In this document: in pieces, positions 1 to 7,999 of the stretch
Layout: each line of letters opens with the position of its first letter
Position numbering within the stretch: position 1 is the stretch's first letter
Assembly (NCBI GenBank): GCA_025936825.1
Contig: JAICSO010000006.1
Coordinates: forward strand, 124,001-188,000
DNA length: 64,000 nucleotides
Reading direction: 5' to 3'
From: Terriglobales bacterium
GTDB lineage: Bacteria > Acidobacteriota > Terriglobia > Terriglobales > Acidobacteriaceae
Program-made: the position numbers and the translations under genes
The notes under the pieces: generated by a model
Database searches by the model: none
What the model was told of the DNA's origin: nothing
What the model saw: the letters and a program-made list of their open reading frames with translations, nothing else

Positions 1-434
1 AGTACCTGTCTGCAGCGAGGCTCGTTCCCAATCCTCGGGCGAAATGATGAGTGCCGTCGTGCGGCCGTACTTTGTTATTCTCTGAGGCCCTTCATTCTGA
101 GCTTGCGAAATAATTTTGCATAATTTCATCTTTGCTTCAGCAATTCCCCACCTGTTCTCATGCATTGGGCTGATCCTCGTTTCTCACGTTTAGCCATGAT
201 AGGTACTTTCACCATCAGATCACAAGTTACTATCGTGCGTCACAACCTAAACACTCCCAGGTAATAAGCTTCTGATAGCGCCGTGCATCACCGGCTGTAG
301 ACGTTGCCCGCAAAGCTGAACGCACTTCGCGTCGATTACGTTCGGGAATGCACCTTGGGTACCTGAGCGAGCTTCCGGATTCTTCGTATGATCGTACCCT
401 ATTAGCATCATCCAGCAGCCTTCAGGAGGCTGTC
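1..434. other. Left-edge region, no assignable gene
   Basis: No gene can be supported here. One reading frame on the + strand is open from base 2 to a TGA at 83-85 (28 codons) and could be the tail of a gene outside the window, but there is nothing to identify it. The rest is A/T-richer sequence that presumably holds the promoter of the minor-pilin operon. I looked for a -24/-12 sigma54 element and a GEMM riboswitch upstream of the pilins and found neither convincingly. The strong AGGAGG at 424-429 at the right edge is the ribosome binding site of the next gene. Confidence 0.35.
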
Positions 435-1082
435 GTGCGCAAAAGAGAATGCATAGTCTCATGTTTATCAATGTCCGCCAAATATTCTGAGGGTGAGATG
501 CCTTCCCATAGAACGAGGCGTGGCTTTAGCTTGATCGAACTGCTGGTTGTAATGGCGGTTATGTTGATCATCGCGGCGATTGCCACGCCCATAACCCTGA
601 ACACCATGGATGCTTACAAGCTCCGAGGCAGCATGGCCGGAGTCTCTGGACTTGCGCAAAGATGTCGGTTGCTAGCTCTCCAGAAAAACACCACGTCGCA
701 CCTGTATTTCCAGACCATTAATGGCGCGGTGACGATGTTCTGCAAAGCAAACAACGACCCAACCCAGTCATTGCTGCAATCGGATCCGCAGTTGTCGCTG
801 GACACGAGATTCTCGATCGGTGGGACCCCGGCCAGCGCGCTGAGTGCTAGCACCATGTGGGGTTCGAGCGGGTCGACATTCAGCGCAAACTCGGATCCAT
901 ATTTCAACTCGCGCGGTCTGCCGTGCAGCGCACCGAGCGCTGGTGCAGCGTGCTCAACCATTAATGGCTACGTCTACTACTTCAAATACAGCACCCACAC
1001 CACGCGCTGGGCAGCAATGAGCATTTCACCTGCGGCGCGCATGCAGAACTGGTTTTGGAACGCAAGCAGTTGGGGGAACTAA
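435..1082 (+). CDS. Type IV prepilin, FimT/GspH-like minor pilin
   Basis: Minor pilin expected in the inner membrane before assembly at the pilus base or tip. The class III (prepilin peptidase) signature is plain: basic residues, Gly, then FSLIELLVVMAVMLIIAAIA with the Glu at +5 and one hydrophobic helix; the rest is a Ser/Gly-rich globular domain with a few cysteines. Start choice: GTG at 435 has a perfect AGGAGG five bases upstream but gives a 30-residue leader; ATG at 498 gives the more usual short basic leader ending RTRRG but a cramped GAGGG. I prefer 435 weakly. It is first of four minor-pilin genes, with a 3-base gap to the next. The family is clear; exact FimT versus GspH orthology is not. 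Confidence 0.8.
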   Translation: MRKRECIVSCLSMSAKYSEGEMPSHRTRRGFSLIELLVVMAVMLIIAAIATPITLNTMDAYKLRGSMAGVSGLAQRCRLLALQKNTTSHLYFQTINGAVTMFCKANNDPTQSLLQSDPQLSLDTRFSIGGTPASALSASTMWGSSGSTFSANSDPYFNSRGLPCSAPSAGAACSTINGYVYYFKYSTHTTRWAAMSISPAARMQNWFWNASSWGN

Positions 1083-1085
1083 CTC

Positions 1086-1658
1086 ATGAGCCGGACGATG
1101 CTTCGGAGAAAACTTCATCGTGAATCGGGCATGACGCTGATTGAGTTGGCAATTGCCGCCGTCGTGCTGATCGTCGGCATGCTGTCGATCATGGGCGTGC
1201 TGCTGGTGGCGGTTGGCAACAACGGCCGCAGCAAGATCGACAGCTCGGCGACCATGCTGTCGCAGGCCGTCCTTGAGCAGCTGCGTGCAAAACTGGCAGG
1301 CGGAGGCCCAGGTTCACTCACCGACAATGCAAACTGCAATGGCACTGGCACGGCACACCAAATCGGATATGACATCGGGGCGGCCGCCAGCGGTGGCGCA
1401 AACATTTCCGGCAGCGGCATCAACTTTTCGCAGTCGCAAGCCACTATTGGAAACGACGCTTTTGGGAATCCGTACTACATGAACTTCGTTGATTGCAATA
1501 ACAACGTAACAATGACTTACGATGTGCGCTGGAATATTCAGGACCTGGGAAACTCCACCTATTTGGTGACGGTGGGGTCCCGCCCTGTGAGCGGTCTACC
1601 CACTCAGTATTCTTTCTCGCTTCCAGTTAATATGCGCACCTACGTCGGAGGCCTGTGA
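1086..1658 (+). CDS. pilV: Type IV prepilin, PilV-like minor pilin
   Basis: A 190-residue prepilin. A 15-residue basic leader ends in Gly, followed by MTLIELAIAAVVLIVGMLSI, with Glu at +5 and a single transmembrane helix. The later part (a stretch ending in GLPTQYSFSLPVNMRTYVGG) resembles the beta-rich PilV/GspI-like fold. PilV-type proteins prime or cap type IV pili together with PilW and PilX, and the gene order FimT-PilV-PilW-PilX seen here is the classic one. The start follows the previous stop by three bases; the end overlaps the next gene by four bases (GTGA), implying translational coupling. The symbol is given on order and signature, not on detailed similarity. Confidence 0.75.
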   Translation: MSRTMLRRKLHRESGMTLIELAIAAVVLIVGMLSIMGVLLVAVGNNGRSKIDSSATMLSQAVLEQLRAKLAGGGPGSLTDNANCNGTGTAHQIGYDIGAAASGGANISGSGINFSQSQATIGNDAFGNPYYMNFVDCNNNVTMTYDVRWNIQDLGNSTYLVTVGSRPVSGLPTQYSFSLPVNMRTYVGGL

Positions 1659-2494
1659 TTCCTATGCCAAGCTTGCGCACATCTCGGAAGACGTATTTAC
1701 GCCCGGTGGCAGCGGGTTTCTCGTTGATCGAAATGATGATCGTGGTTTTCGTGCTCATGATCATCATGGGTGCGGTCTTCCAATCGATCAACATGACGCA
1801 AAAAACTTCCAATTCGCAGCAGATTAAGCTGGACTTGACCCAGCAAGCCCGTGAATTCGTAGACCAAATCACCACTGACTTGAGGAACTCTGGCTACCCG
1901 TACAAGCGAAACATGACGCTGGGAACAGTTGATGCGAGTACTGCGCAAGCCTCGCCGTACAACACCTTCACGAGTGCATATGACGCGAACAATGCGCCCG
2001 GACTCATCTACGTAGACAACGGATCCTTGTGGTTTGCTGCGTCAATGGATGGCTCCAACGGGTCGAATGGCGCAGGAAGCGCAAATGTGAAGATCGTCCG
2101 TTATGATTACGCGGCCGCCGGCACAAATTGTCCCTGCCTGCGGCGTACGGAATTTACACGCAGTGGCGGCGATCCGCTGACGGATGCCCAAAACCCAGGG
2201 ACGGCTCCAGCACAGTTGGAGATTCAAGGCGTGCAGGGTGGGACAAGCGCTTCTAATGCAATTTTTACAGTCTATGACGCAACCGGGGCGGCTATTACGC
2301 TGCCCATCGATTTTGATAACAACGCTCAAACGCTGGCGTCTATCAACTCCATCAAGATCAATCTGAGCGTCCAATCGCCTAACAAAGATTTTACTGGGGG
2401 ATACCCCGTCACCACGGTGCAGTCCAGTATGGCGCTCATGAACAGCTGTTCCGAAGCGCTGCTCAATGGCTACACGCCACCGTTCTGCGAATAG
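1655..2494 (+). CDS. pilW: Type IV prepilin, PilW-like minor pilin
   Basis: A 279-residue prepilin. The leader (about 21 residues) ends in Gly before FSLIEMMIVVFVLMIIMGAVF, Glu at +5. It is followed by the amphipathic segment typical of PilW (QQAREFVDQITTDLRNSGYP), where Arg/Asp-rich heptads continue the N-terminal helix. The C-terminal half carries cysteine pairs (NCPCLRR; a last one two residues from the end). The GTG start at 1655 overlaps the pilV stop as GTGA; GGAGG at 1647-1651 is close to it and would suit the in-frame ATG at 1664 less well. It probably acts with its neighbours as a minor-pilin priming complex. Confidence 0.75.
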   Translation: MIPMPSLRTSRKTYLRPVAAGFSLIEMMIVVFVLMIIMGAVFQSINMTQKTSNSQQIKLDLTQQAREFVDQITTDLRNSGYPYKRNMTLGTVDASTAQASPYNTFTSAYDANNAPGLIYVDNGSLWFAASMDGSNGSNGAGSANVKIVRYDYAAAGTNCPCLRRTEFTRSGGDPLTDAQNPGTAPAQLEIQGVQGGTSASNAIFTVYDATGAAITLPIDFDNNAQTLASINSIKINLSVQSPNKDFTGGYPVTTVQSSMALMNSCSEALLNGYTPPFCE

Positions 2495-2517
2495 TGAGTT
2501 TCGAAGAGAGGAAAGGT

Positions 2518-5136
2518 ATGAGAACAAGCAATCCAATCCGAAATGAGCAAGTTTTGCCGGCGGTTGCACGCAAGCAACGCGGCATAGCACTTTTGCTGAC
2601 GATCTTCGGTTTGCTTCTGCTCACGGCAGTCGCCGTCGCGATGTTGTACTCCTCCAACTCCGAAACTCTGATCGCGGTGAACTACCGCGACAAGCAAGTG
2701 GCAACCTACGCCGCGCTCTCTGCGCTCGAGGAGGGACGCCAGCGTATTCATCCGACCTTCGGTGACCTTGTCACTCTAGGATACGTGCCCACGCAGATAC
2801 CTACGACGACAAACGGAGCGGTTCTGTACATTCTGAATCCCGATACCACGAACGGTGAAACAGCGGCCAGCATTGCTCCCTGGGATCCGAACAGCTCCTA
2901 CTTTGACGCAGAGCTCTGCCAGGAAAACATGCTTGGGTTGACAGGTGTTCGCGGAGTAGCGTGCACCGGATCGACTGCAGTGCCGTCCTCCAATTGCTCA
3001 GCAGTCGGCAGTGGTGGTTCGGGCTGGTGCCAATACTACGACAACAGTGCACATGCTACGAGTTGGAAGCTTGCTGCCCCGCTCGACTACAAGTGGATTC
3101 GCATCACTCTAAAGCAAGACTGGAATACCCCTATGTACGTGTACCCGAGCGGCGGGGCCGCATCAGGTAAGCAGGTCTGTTGGGACGGCGGCTACCAGAA
3201 CCAGATTCCCTCGGGCTACAACACTAGTTGTCAAGCGACTTCAGGCAATTCGGTCATTGGTGTCAACCTCATCAGCCCAGGGGCGGGCTACACGTCTGCA
3301 CCTACAGTCACTCTTTCCGGCGGAGGTGGCAGCGGCGCGACGGCAGTTGCAAACACTGCGACCGCATCGGGTGTCATCACGAGTGTTACTTTAACCAACG
3401 GCGGATCTGGCTACACTGCCCAGCCGAATGTAACGATCTCCCCGGCTGGAGCCACATTCCAGGCTATCGTTTCGAGTCAGGCAGTCACTGGCGTACAGCT
3501 CTCTGGCAGCAACTATTGCTACAGCACAACTGCGGCACCGACTATCAGCTTTAGCAATAGCCCGACAGGGAGCAATGCCAGCGGTACTGTGAACATGAAC
3601 ACCAGTGCCAAGTGCGTGTACGCGTTCAATTACAGCGGTTCTTGCAAGAACACGACGGCGGGCAAGTTGTATACCGTTACCGCGAGTTCCGCTCCGGGGG
3701 GAAGCGGTTTTGCCGCGGGAACGGCGAGCTTCTCCAACGGTAGCGGCAAACTTAATGGCCTCACCATCTCCAGCGTTGGGAGTGGCTATACGAATGGTGG
3801 GACCGCCAGCATAACCATCGTCGACGATAAAGGGAACAATTGCACTGTGTCACCTACCATCGCCACCGGCAATCAGATCTCGAGTTTCACGATCTCCAGC
3901 GGCGGGACTTATATGAGCCAGCCGACCGTGACCCTGGGTAATGCAACCGTTGTCGGTACAGCGCCGACAGTGACAGCCCAGCCTAATCCCTGGCCTTCAA
4001 CCTCGTCGGCAGTTTCGGCCATCAACATTCTTTCAGGTGGCAGCGGTTACGCGAACGGAAACTATACCCTGACGATTACTCCCAGCAATGGCGTGGGCTC
4101 CGGCGCAACTGCTTATGCGACGGCATCAGGCGGCGGCCTCGTGATAACGGGTTTCACGGTGACGAACGGTGGTTCCGGGTATACTTCAGCGCCGAGCGTC
4201 ACCTTCAGTGGAGGGGGCGGTGGCACCGGAGTTAGCGCCACCTCAACGATTGCAGCCGGTAGTACTAACACATCTATGGGAGCAGTTTACCTGCTCACGT
4301 CTTTTGCGCAGACCAGGACTGGATCGAAATCAATGGCCCAGATGGAAGCCGGCGTGAGACCTCCGTTTACCATGAACATCGGCGGAGCCATCACACTGGC
4401 AGGTCCTTCGCCGGCCTTCATTTCTCCCAACTCGAACAACTTCACAGTGAACGGTAACGATGCGGCCGGGACGCTCAGCAGCGAGCCGACCGGCTGCAGC
4501 GGAACCTCGCCGGCAAAGCCGGCAATCGGCGTCTGGGACAGCACGTCGCAGACATCCGTGATAAGTGCGCTGGGCAAGCCAAACAACTACACAGGAGCTG
4601 GAGGCACACCCTCCGTTGAGAACGTGTACGCGTCGCTGGGCGGCGCTGACGTAACTCCGGCAAACCTAAACGGTTTTGTTCAGAACTTGCAGTCCTACGC
4701 TACTAGCCCAGTGTTAAGCGGCTCGGTAACGAGCTTGCCCACTACCACATCGAGTTCGCTCACGTACATTGATGGCAATTTGAGCTTGAGCGGCAATGTG
4801 ACTGGATATGGTGTGTTGGTGGTCACAGGGACCCTTGAGTTTTCAGGCAACTTTACCTGGAATGGTATTGTGCTGGTGATCGGCAAGGGCGTTGTCATTC
4901 ATGACGGCGGCGGCAATGGAAACTTCAACGGCGCGATCTACGTTGCGCAAACGGTTGATGCGTCTGGCAACCTGCTCCCGGTGGTTCCTGGCTCACCCTC
5001 ATACACGTGGAACGGTGGCGGCGTTAATAGCATTCAGTACGACCACTGCCTGGCTGACGGCCTGCTGCAGAAGTACAACGGCAACCCCAGTTCGTATGCG
5101 CTGCAGGTACTGAGCACCCGTACGCTGCAGTTCTAG
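2518..5136 (+). CDS. Giant PilX-like pilin with Gly-rich repeats
   Basis: An 872-residue protein, several times longer than ordinary PilX (about 150-200). Residues 1-50 are PilX-like: basic leader, KQRG then IALLLTIFGLLLLTAVAVA and the segment RDKQVATYAALSALEEGRQR; as in PilX the +5 Glu is absent. From about residue 240 to 590 there are imperfect repeats with a core like GGSGYTSAPTVTFSGGGG, in pieces at about 3250-3480 and 3760-4260. The C-terminus (about 730-830) has a parallel-beta-like stretch (SLSGNVTGYGVLVVTGTLEF). ATG 2518 follows GAGAGGAAAGG and is preferred to a GTG at 2494 that overlaps the pilW stop. Probably a surface-exposed pilus-tip or adhesin-like pilin; no PilY1 gene is seen nearby. 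Confidence 0.7.
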   Translation: MRTSNPIRNEQVLPAVARKQRGIALLLTIFGLLLLTAVAVAMLYSSNSETLIAVNYRDKQVATYAALSALEEGRQRIHPTFGDLVTLGYVPTQIPTTTNGAVLYILNPDTTNGETAASIAPWDPNSSYFDAELCQENMLGLTGVRGVACTGSTAVPSSNCSAVGSGGSGWCQYYDNSAHATSWKLAAPLDYKWIRITLKQDWNTPMYVYPSGGAASGKQVCWDGGYQNQIPSGYNTSCQATSGNSVIGVNLISPGAGYTSAPTVTLSGGGGSGATAVANTATASGVITSVTLTNGGSGYTAQPNVTISPAGATFQAIVSSQAVTGVQLSGSNYCYSTTAAPTISFSNSPTGSNASGTVNMNTSAKCVYAFNYSGSCKNTTAGKLYTVTASSAPGGSGFAAGTASFSNGSGKLNGLTISSVGSGYTNGGTASITIVDDKGNNCTVSPTIATGNQISSFTISSGGTYMSQPTVTLGNATVVGTAPTVTAQPNPWPSTSSAVSAINILSGGSGYANGNYTLTITPSNGVGSGATAYATASGGGLVITGFTVTNGGSGYTSAPSVTFSGGGGGTGVSATSTIAAGSTNTSMGAVYLLTSFAQTRTGSKSMAQMEAGVRPPFTMNIGGAITLAGPSPAFISPNSNNFTVNGNDAAGTLSSEPTGCSGTSPAKPAIGVWDSTSQTSVISALGKPNNYTGAGGTPSVENVYASLGGADVTPANLNGFVQNLQSYATSPVLSGSVTSLPTTTSSSLTYIDGNLSLSGNVTGYGVLVVTGTLEFSGNFTWNGIVLVIGKGVVIHDGGGNGNFNGAIYVAQTVDASGNLLPVVPGSPSYTWNGGGVNSIQYDHCLADGLLQKYNGNPSSYALQVLSTRTLQF

Positions 5137-5161
5137 TTCGGTTCTCCTCAGCAGGGAAATA

Positions 5162-5184
5162 GGGTGGACAAAGGATGTCCACCC
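5162..5184. terminator. Stem-loop between convergent genes
   Basis: An 8-bp perfect inverted repeat (GGGTGGAC at 5162-5169, GTCCACCC at 5177-5184) with a 7-base loop lies just after the PilX-like stop and before the end of the convergent gene. The flanks have only weak T runs on either strand, so it is a plausible bidirectional terminator rather than a textbook one. Confidence 0.5.
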
Positions 5185-5246
5185 GATTCTTGGCCTCCCT
5201 TAGTAGACAAATCCACATTAAGCGGAGCGGCGTCCGGAGACCGATT

Positions 5247-5945
5247 TCACTGGAAGCTTGCGGTAATAGTCGTGTCTACATCCAGTGCGTTGATCGTGCA
5301 CTGAAGTCCCGCCTGGGTCTGGCAATTTGAATATCCAGCGAAACTGAAAGTGCTGTTTGGCGCAGCTGTGAGCGTAATGGGCCCGGTACCGATAGCAAAC
5401 GATAGGGTGCAATTCTGGGTGCATGTAACGGTAGATTGGCCTGGAGCGGAAACGGAAACGGAGCCATCACCCGCAGGTGTAATAAGAATCGTCAGGAGCG
5501 CAGTGTTTCCATTCGATCCGGTAAAGCAGACAACATTCGCGGTCATCTGACCCGTTACAATGGCGCCCTTTGAAGGCCGGTTTCCCGCGCTGGAATTAGT
5601 ATTCACGGTCGCAAAGACCAGTGAATTCCCGCAGGCCCCCCCAACCGCACTCAGAACACCGCTAGGGGTAACCGTCACCATTTGTCCCTGTACATCGTCC
5701 GTTGTCCAAACCACCTGACTGGTTATGTCCTTTGTGACCGGAGGGTGAATGTAGTGGCCAAGTGCTCGCAGTTGAACGCTCAATCCTGCATCAGCCGGGA
5801 CGGGGATATTGGAGGCTCCGAAGGTCTGGGTGTCTGGCTGTACGGTGATGGACACCAACTGTTGGTCGCGCGCGCAGCTCAGCGACATCGTCAGGGCGCC
5901 GGCAATAAGGAATGCGGCGAGCCCGCGTAGCAAGCAAGTTCTCAT
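5247..5945 (-). CDS. Secreted Ig-like (Big-type) protein, probable lipoprotein
   Basis: A 232-residue exported protein. Residues 1-24 are a signal sequence ending MSLSCAR; the cysteine fits a lipoprotein site, though Ser at -3 departs from the usual Leu/Val/Ile. What follows is beta-rich and repetitive: an Ig-like unit (VSITVQPDTQTF, SQVVWTTDD, VTVTPSGVLSAVG) of the type common in acidobacterial surface proteins, then two cysteine-pair units (TCTQNCTLSF, CQTQAGLQC). A strong GGGGAGGGG precedes the ATG. It converges with the pilin operon and need not belong to it. Function beyond a cell-envelope beta-sandwich protein cannot be stated. Confidence 0.7.
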   Translation of the reverse strand: MRTCLLRGLAAFLIAGALTMSLSCARDQQLVSITVQPDTQTFGASNIPVPADAGLSVQLRALGHYIHPPVTKDITSQVVWTTDDVQGQMVTVTPSGVLSAVGGACGNSLVFATVNTNSSAGNRPSKGAIVTGQMTANVVCFTGSNGNTALLTILITPAGDGSVSVSAPGQSTVTCTQNCTLSFAIGTGPITLTAAPNSTFSFAGYSNCQTQAGLQCTINALDVDTTITASFQ

Positions 5946-6233
5946 CGAACTAACCCCTCCCCTTTAAGGCAGGAATTCTAGCATTCGCGCGCTCAGGTGA
6001 GTACCCCGAAACTGCATAAGTTTCCTTGAGAGACACGAACCGCCGCAGCAGGTTCGTGCAACCAGTATTCCAATTAGCAATTGCCCCTTTGTTGATTGTT
6101 TTCATGTATTTGCCAAGCATCCAAGGAGCAGGCATCTGACGGCTAAAGAAGATTGTCTTCAGTTTTCCGGAGCACACTGACAACAGAAGTATCCAGTCAC
6201 CCAGATTCAAGCAAAGAACTCAGATCGCCCCTA
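5946..6233. other. Intergenic region with two inverted repeats
   Basis: No protein gene is convincing here; an 86-codon open frame on the - strand (5950-6210) has no family features. Two inverted repeats stand out: GAAACT/AGTTTC (6008-6013, 6019-6024) and the better CACGAACC/GGTTCGTG (6034-6041, 6051-6058, 9-base loop). They lie downstream of the 59-residue gene and upstream of the lipoprotein gene, so one may be a leader or termination structure. Confidence 0.4.
6034..6058. repeat. 8-bp inverted repeat (hairpin)
   Basis: CACGAACC and GGTTCGTG pair perfectly around a 9-base loop. The - strand transcript would carry it between the small basic protein gene and the Ig-like gene. No T-run follows, so a terminator role is uncertain. 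Confidence 0.4.
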
Positions 6234-6413
6234 CTACGATTTCGGAGCAGACTTCTGCGCCTTCCTTTTATGCCAGCGCGCCTGGGCCGCCTTGCGGGCC
6301 ACTTCCGTGCGCTGCTCGGGGGTCATCTTCCTCGCGGTAGCCTTGCCGCCTTTTTGGCCCTGCTTCTTAAAGAACTCGATCAGCTCTGGCGGAAATGCTG
6401 GCATCTTGGCCAT
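6234..6413 (-). CDS. 59-residue Lys/Arg-rich small protein
   Basis: A small gene found by reading the - strand directly. The product is 59 residues, begins MAKMPAFPPELIEFFKKQG, continues GGKATARKMTPEQRTEVARK and AAQARWHKRK, and ends in tandem stops (TAGTAG). The pattern GGKARAxxMTPEQRxEVARKAAxARW is a recurring short basic motif in bacterial small proteins, often suspected to bind nucleic acid; I know no proven function. Codon usage is clearly coding (Lys/Arg/Gln in frame without stops, sensible third positions). The ribosome binding site is weak. It is monocistronic and divergent from the recombination cassette to its right. Confidence 0.7.
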   Translation of the reverse strand: MAKMPAFPPELIEFFKKQGQKGGKATARKMTPEQRTEVARKAAQARWHKRKAQKSAPKS

Positions 6414-6479
6414 GTCGGAACGTTAACACCTGGCACAGGGGTCCGCAATCGAGGAATTCGGCGCAGCAGCAGAATCACC

Positions 6480-6509
6480 TTGACATGCACAGGGGGGTGC
6501 GCATAGGAT
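6480..6509 (+). promoter_or_regulatory. Sigma70-like promoter of recombination cassette
   Basis: A perfect TTGACA (6480-6485) is followed after 18 bases by TAGGAT (6504-6509), with transcription expected to start near 6516 and a leader of about 70 bases to the first gene. It is the only good -35 box I found in this interval and sits just ahead of the six-gene + strand cassette. Confidence 0.5.
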
Positions 6510-6588
6510 ACAGCTGTCCGAACGGCCCGACTAGGTGTTGGAAGCACCCAGCCGAGCCTAACCAAAGCGACCTAACAAGGAGGTCCCA

Positions 6589-6792
6589 ATGGCTGATCGC
6601 AAGCCTACACTCGTTTTCTCTCCTGCGTTTTCCACAATTCACACCGCAGGCCGCATCGAGCAATTGATTCGCGAAGTTGACACTGTCGCCGACCGCGTCG
6701 AACAGGACGCGCAGCTCAAACGAACTCACGGCATGACGCGAAAAGATTGGGATGCTGCCTTGTCGCTGCATCTGCATGGAGATCTGCGATGA
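6589..6792 (+). CDS. 67-residue protein, first gene of cassette
   Basis: An unrecognised 67-residue soluble protein. It contains a helical, charged stretch (GRIEQLIREVDTVADRVEQD) that could be a short coiled coil, and ends in a basic/aromatic tail. It is very probably real: AAGGAGG at 6577-6583 sits five bases before the ATG, and its stop overlaps the next start as ATGA. As leader of an operon of DNA-annealing and nuclease genes it may be an accessory or regulatory subunit, but nothing in the sequence proves it. Confidence 0.6.
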   Translation: MADRKPTLVFSPAFSTIHTAGRIEQLIREVDTVADRVEQDAQLKRTHGMTRKDWDAALSLHLHGDLR

Positions 6793-7562
6793 GAAGGCGT
6801 TCAGCACTCACCGATCTACGTCGTCAAAACAAAACCGTCGCCCACGCGATCTGGGGCGCTCTTGCGCCGGTTCTCGACCGGGCACTCGAGCAAATAACGA
6901 ACAGATTTTCGTTCTGCATCGCAACTGGAGACATCATCCTGCTGAATGGTCGATGGTACGTGACGCACAGCGGACTAATCAGTCTTGCCTTTCGCGAAGG
7001 ATGCAACGGAATCTCAACGTCCGTGGTGCGAAGGTATTCGGAAGCAGGTTCCCGAACTTGGACCTTTAGAGCAACCGTTTACAAGAAGAACGCAAAGCGA
7101 GGATTCGTCGGGTATGGCGATGCAGATCCATCAAATGTTTCGCCCTCTGTTCATGGTGCAGAAATGAGAGTAGCGGAGACTCGAGCAGTAAACCGGGCGC
7201 TCCGCAAAGCTTACGGAATTGGGATTTGCTCGATTGAGGAGCTCGGAAGTCAGAGATGTGACCAGGCGCCGCAACGCGATCTTCGGAAACTTCCGCCGGA
7301 GAAGGTCGATACGGGCAATAGCAACGGGAACGGCGCGCGTCTGCGCGACCGACTCTGCCAGATCATCCGTAAACACGAACTGGATGGTGAGCTGGTTAAG
7401 GCTTACGCCACAGATTTCTGTGGAACCAAGACTCTTCGAGAGGCTACTCGGGAGCAAGTCGAAGCCTTCGTTGTCCACATTGCCGACTGGGCCGAAAAAG
7501 ACCGCAATGCCCTGCTCTGTCAGCTGAACAGCTACGCGCGGCCGCAGGCAGGTGCGGCATGA
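6789..7562 (+). CDS. Putative single-strand annealing protein (Rad52/RecT-like)
   Basis: A 257-residue protein starting at the ATG that overlaps the preceding stop. The core (about residues 40-155) reads CIATGDIILLNGRWYVTHSG, then FRATVYKKNAKRGFVGYGDA and AEMRVAETRAVNRALRKAYG. An aromatic/basic beta region ending in an Ala-Glu-Thr-Arg-Ala-x-x-Arg-Ala-Leu helix is what one sees in phage-type annealing proteins of the Rad52/ERF kind, but I assign it by pattern and context, not by a definite family hit. The C-terminal third is charged and variable, as in such proteins. With the SSB-like gene and the PD-(D/E)XK nuclease downstream it would form an annealase-nuclease recombination module. Confidence 0.55.
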   Translation: MRRRSALTDLRRQNKTVAHAIWGALAPVLDRALEQITNRFSFCIATGDIILLNGRWYVTHSGLISLAFREGCNGISTSVVRRYSEAGSRTWTFRATVYKKNAKRGFVGYGDADPSNVSPSVHGAEMRVAETRAVNRALRKAYGIGICSIEELGSQRCDQAPQRDLRKLPPEKVDTGNSNGNGARLRDRLCQIIRKHELDGELVKAYATDFCGTKTLREATREQVEAFVVHIADWAEKDRNALLCQLNSYARPQAGAA

Positions 7563-7999
7563 AGCGCTACGTGTCGGGACTCAGCAAAGCTGATCCGGCG
7601 CCAGAGCAGGGCATGCGAGACGGCATGTTCCTTGTTCGGGTTGAGCACGCCCAACACCGTTGGCAGCCTCAAAAGCCGTATTTTTCTGTCTTATTTCTTG
7701 TCCTTGAGCCAAATGAAACACGAGGCCTGCGGTTCTCCGCACGACTCTACGCCACGGCCAAAGCTCTCTGGAAACTCAATTGGTTTCTGCACGACTTTGG
7801 CTATGACGGGGAGCTGCTAGGACGGGACGAGATTGACGACAAGAACCTGGTCGGGCTCTCCGGAGTCGTCAAGGTAAGCCACCCCGTGGTGAACGGCACT
7901 TCCCTGCTCAACCTTGACGCATTTGCGACGAAAGACCGGTGGGCCGAATTAGGAATCGCTACAGGTGGGTTGGCCGACCCTACGCGGGTGGCGTCATGA
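7559..7999 (+). CDS. SSB/DUF669-like phage-type protein
   Basis: A 146-residue soluble protein with a beta-rich N-terminal half (PYFSVLFLVLEP, RLYATAKALWKLNWFLHDFG) and a segment YDGELLGRDEIDDKNLVGL followed by GVVKVSHPVVNGTSLLNLDA. This layout of compact beta strands and a Lys/Asn-Leu edge before a Gly-Val-Val strand resembles phage DUF669-type proteins, thought to be single-stranded DNA-binding partners of recombination systems. Both ends overlap neighbours by four bases, so it is translated with them. I consider the DNA-binding role an inference from resemblance and neighbours. Confidence 0.5.
   Translation: MKRYVSGLSKADPAPEQGMRDGMFLVRVEHAQHRWQPQKPYFSVLFLVLEPNETRGLRFSARLYATAKALWKLNWFLHDFGYDGELLGRDEIDDKNLVGLSGVVKVSHPVVNGTSLLNLDAFATKDRWAELGIATGGLADPTRVAS

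Noticed and set aside
290-345. GEMM (cyclic-di-GMP) riboswitch-like GCAAAGC before the minor pilins
   Set aside because: Only the short GCAAAGC agrees; the paired CACAGGGCAAACC and GAAA elements are missing.
5950-6210. 86-codon open frame on the - strand
   Set aside because: No family motif, no ribosome binding site, and inverted repeats run through it.
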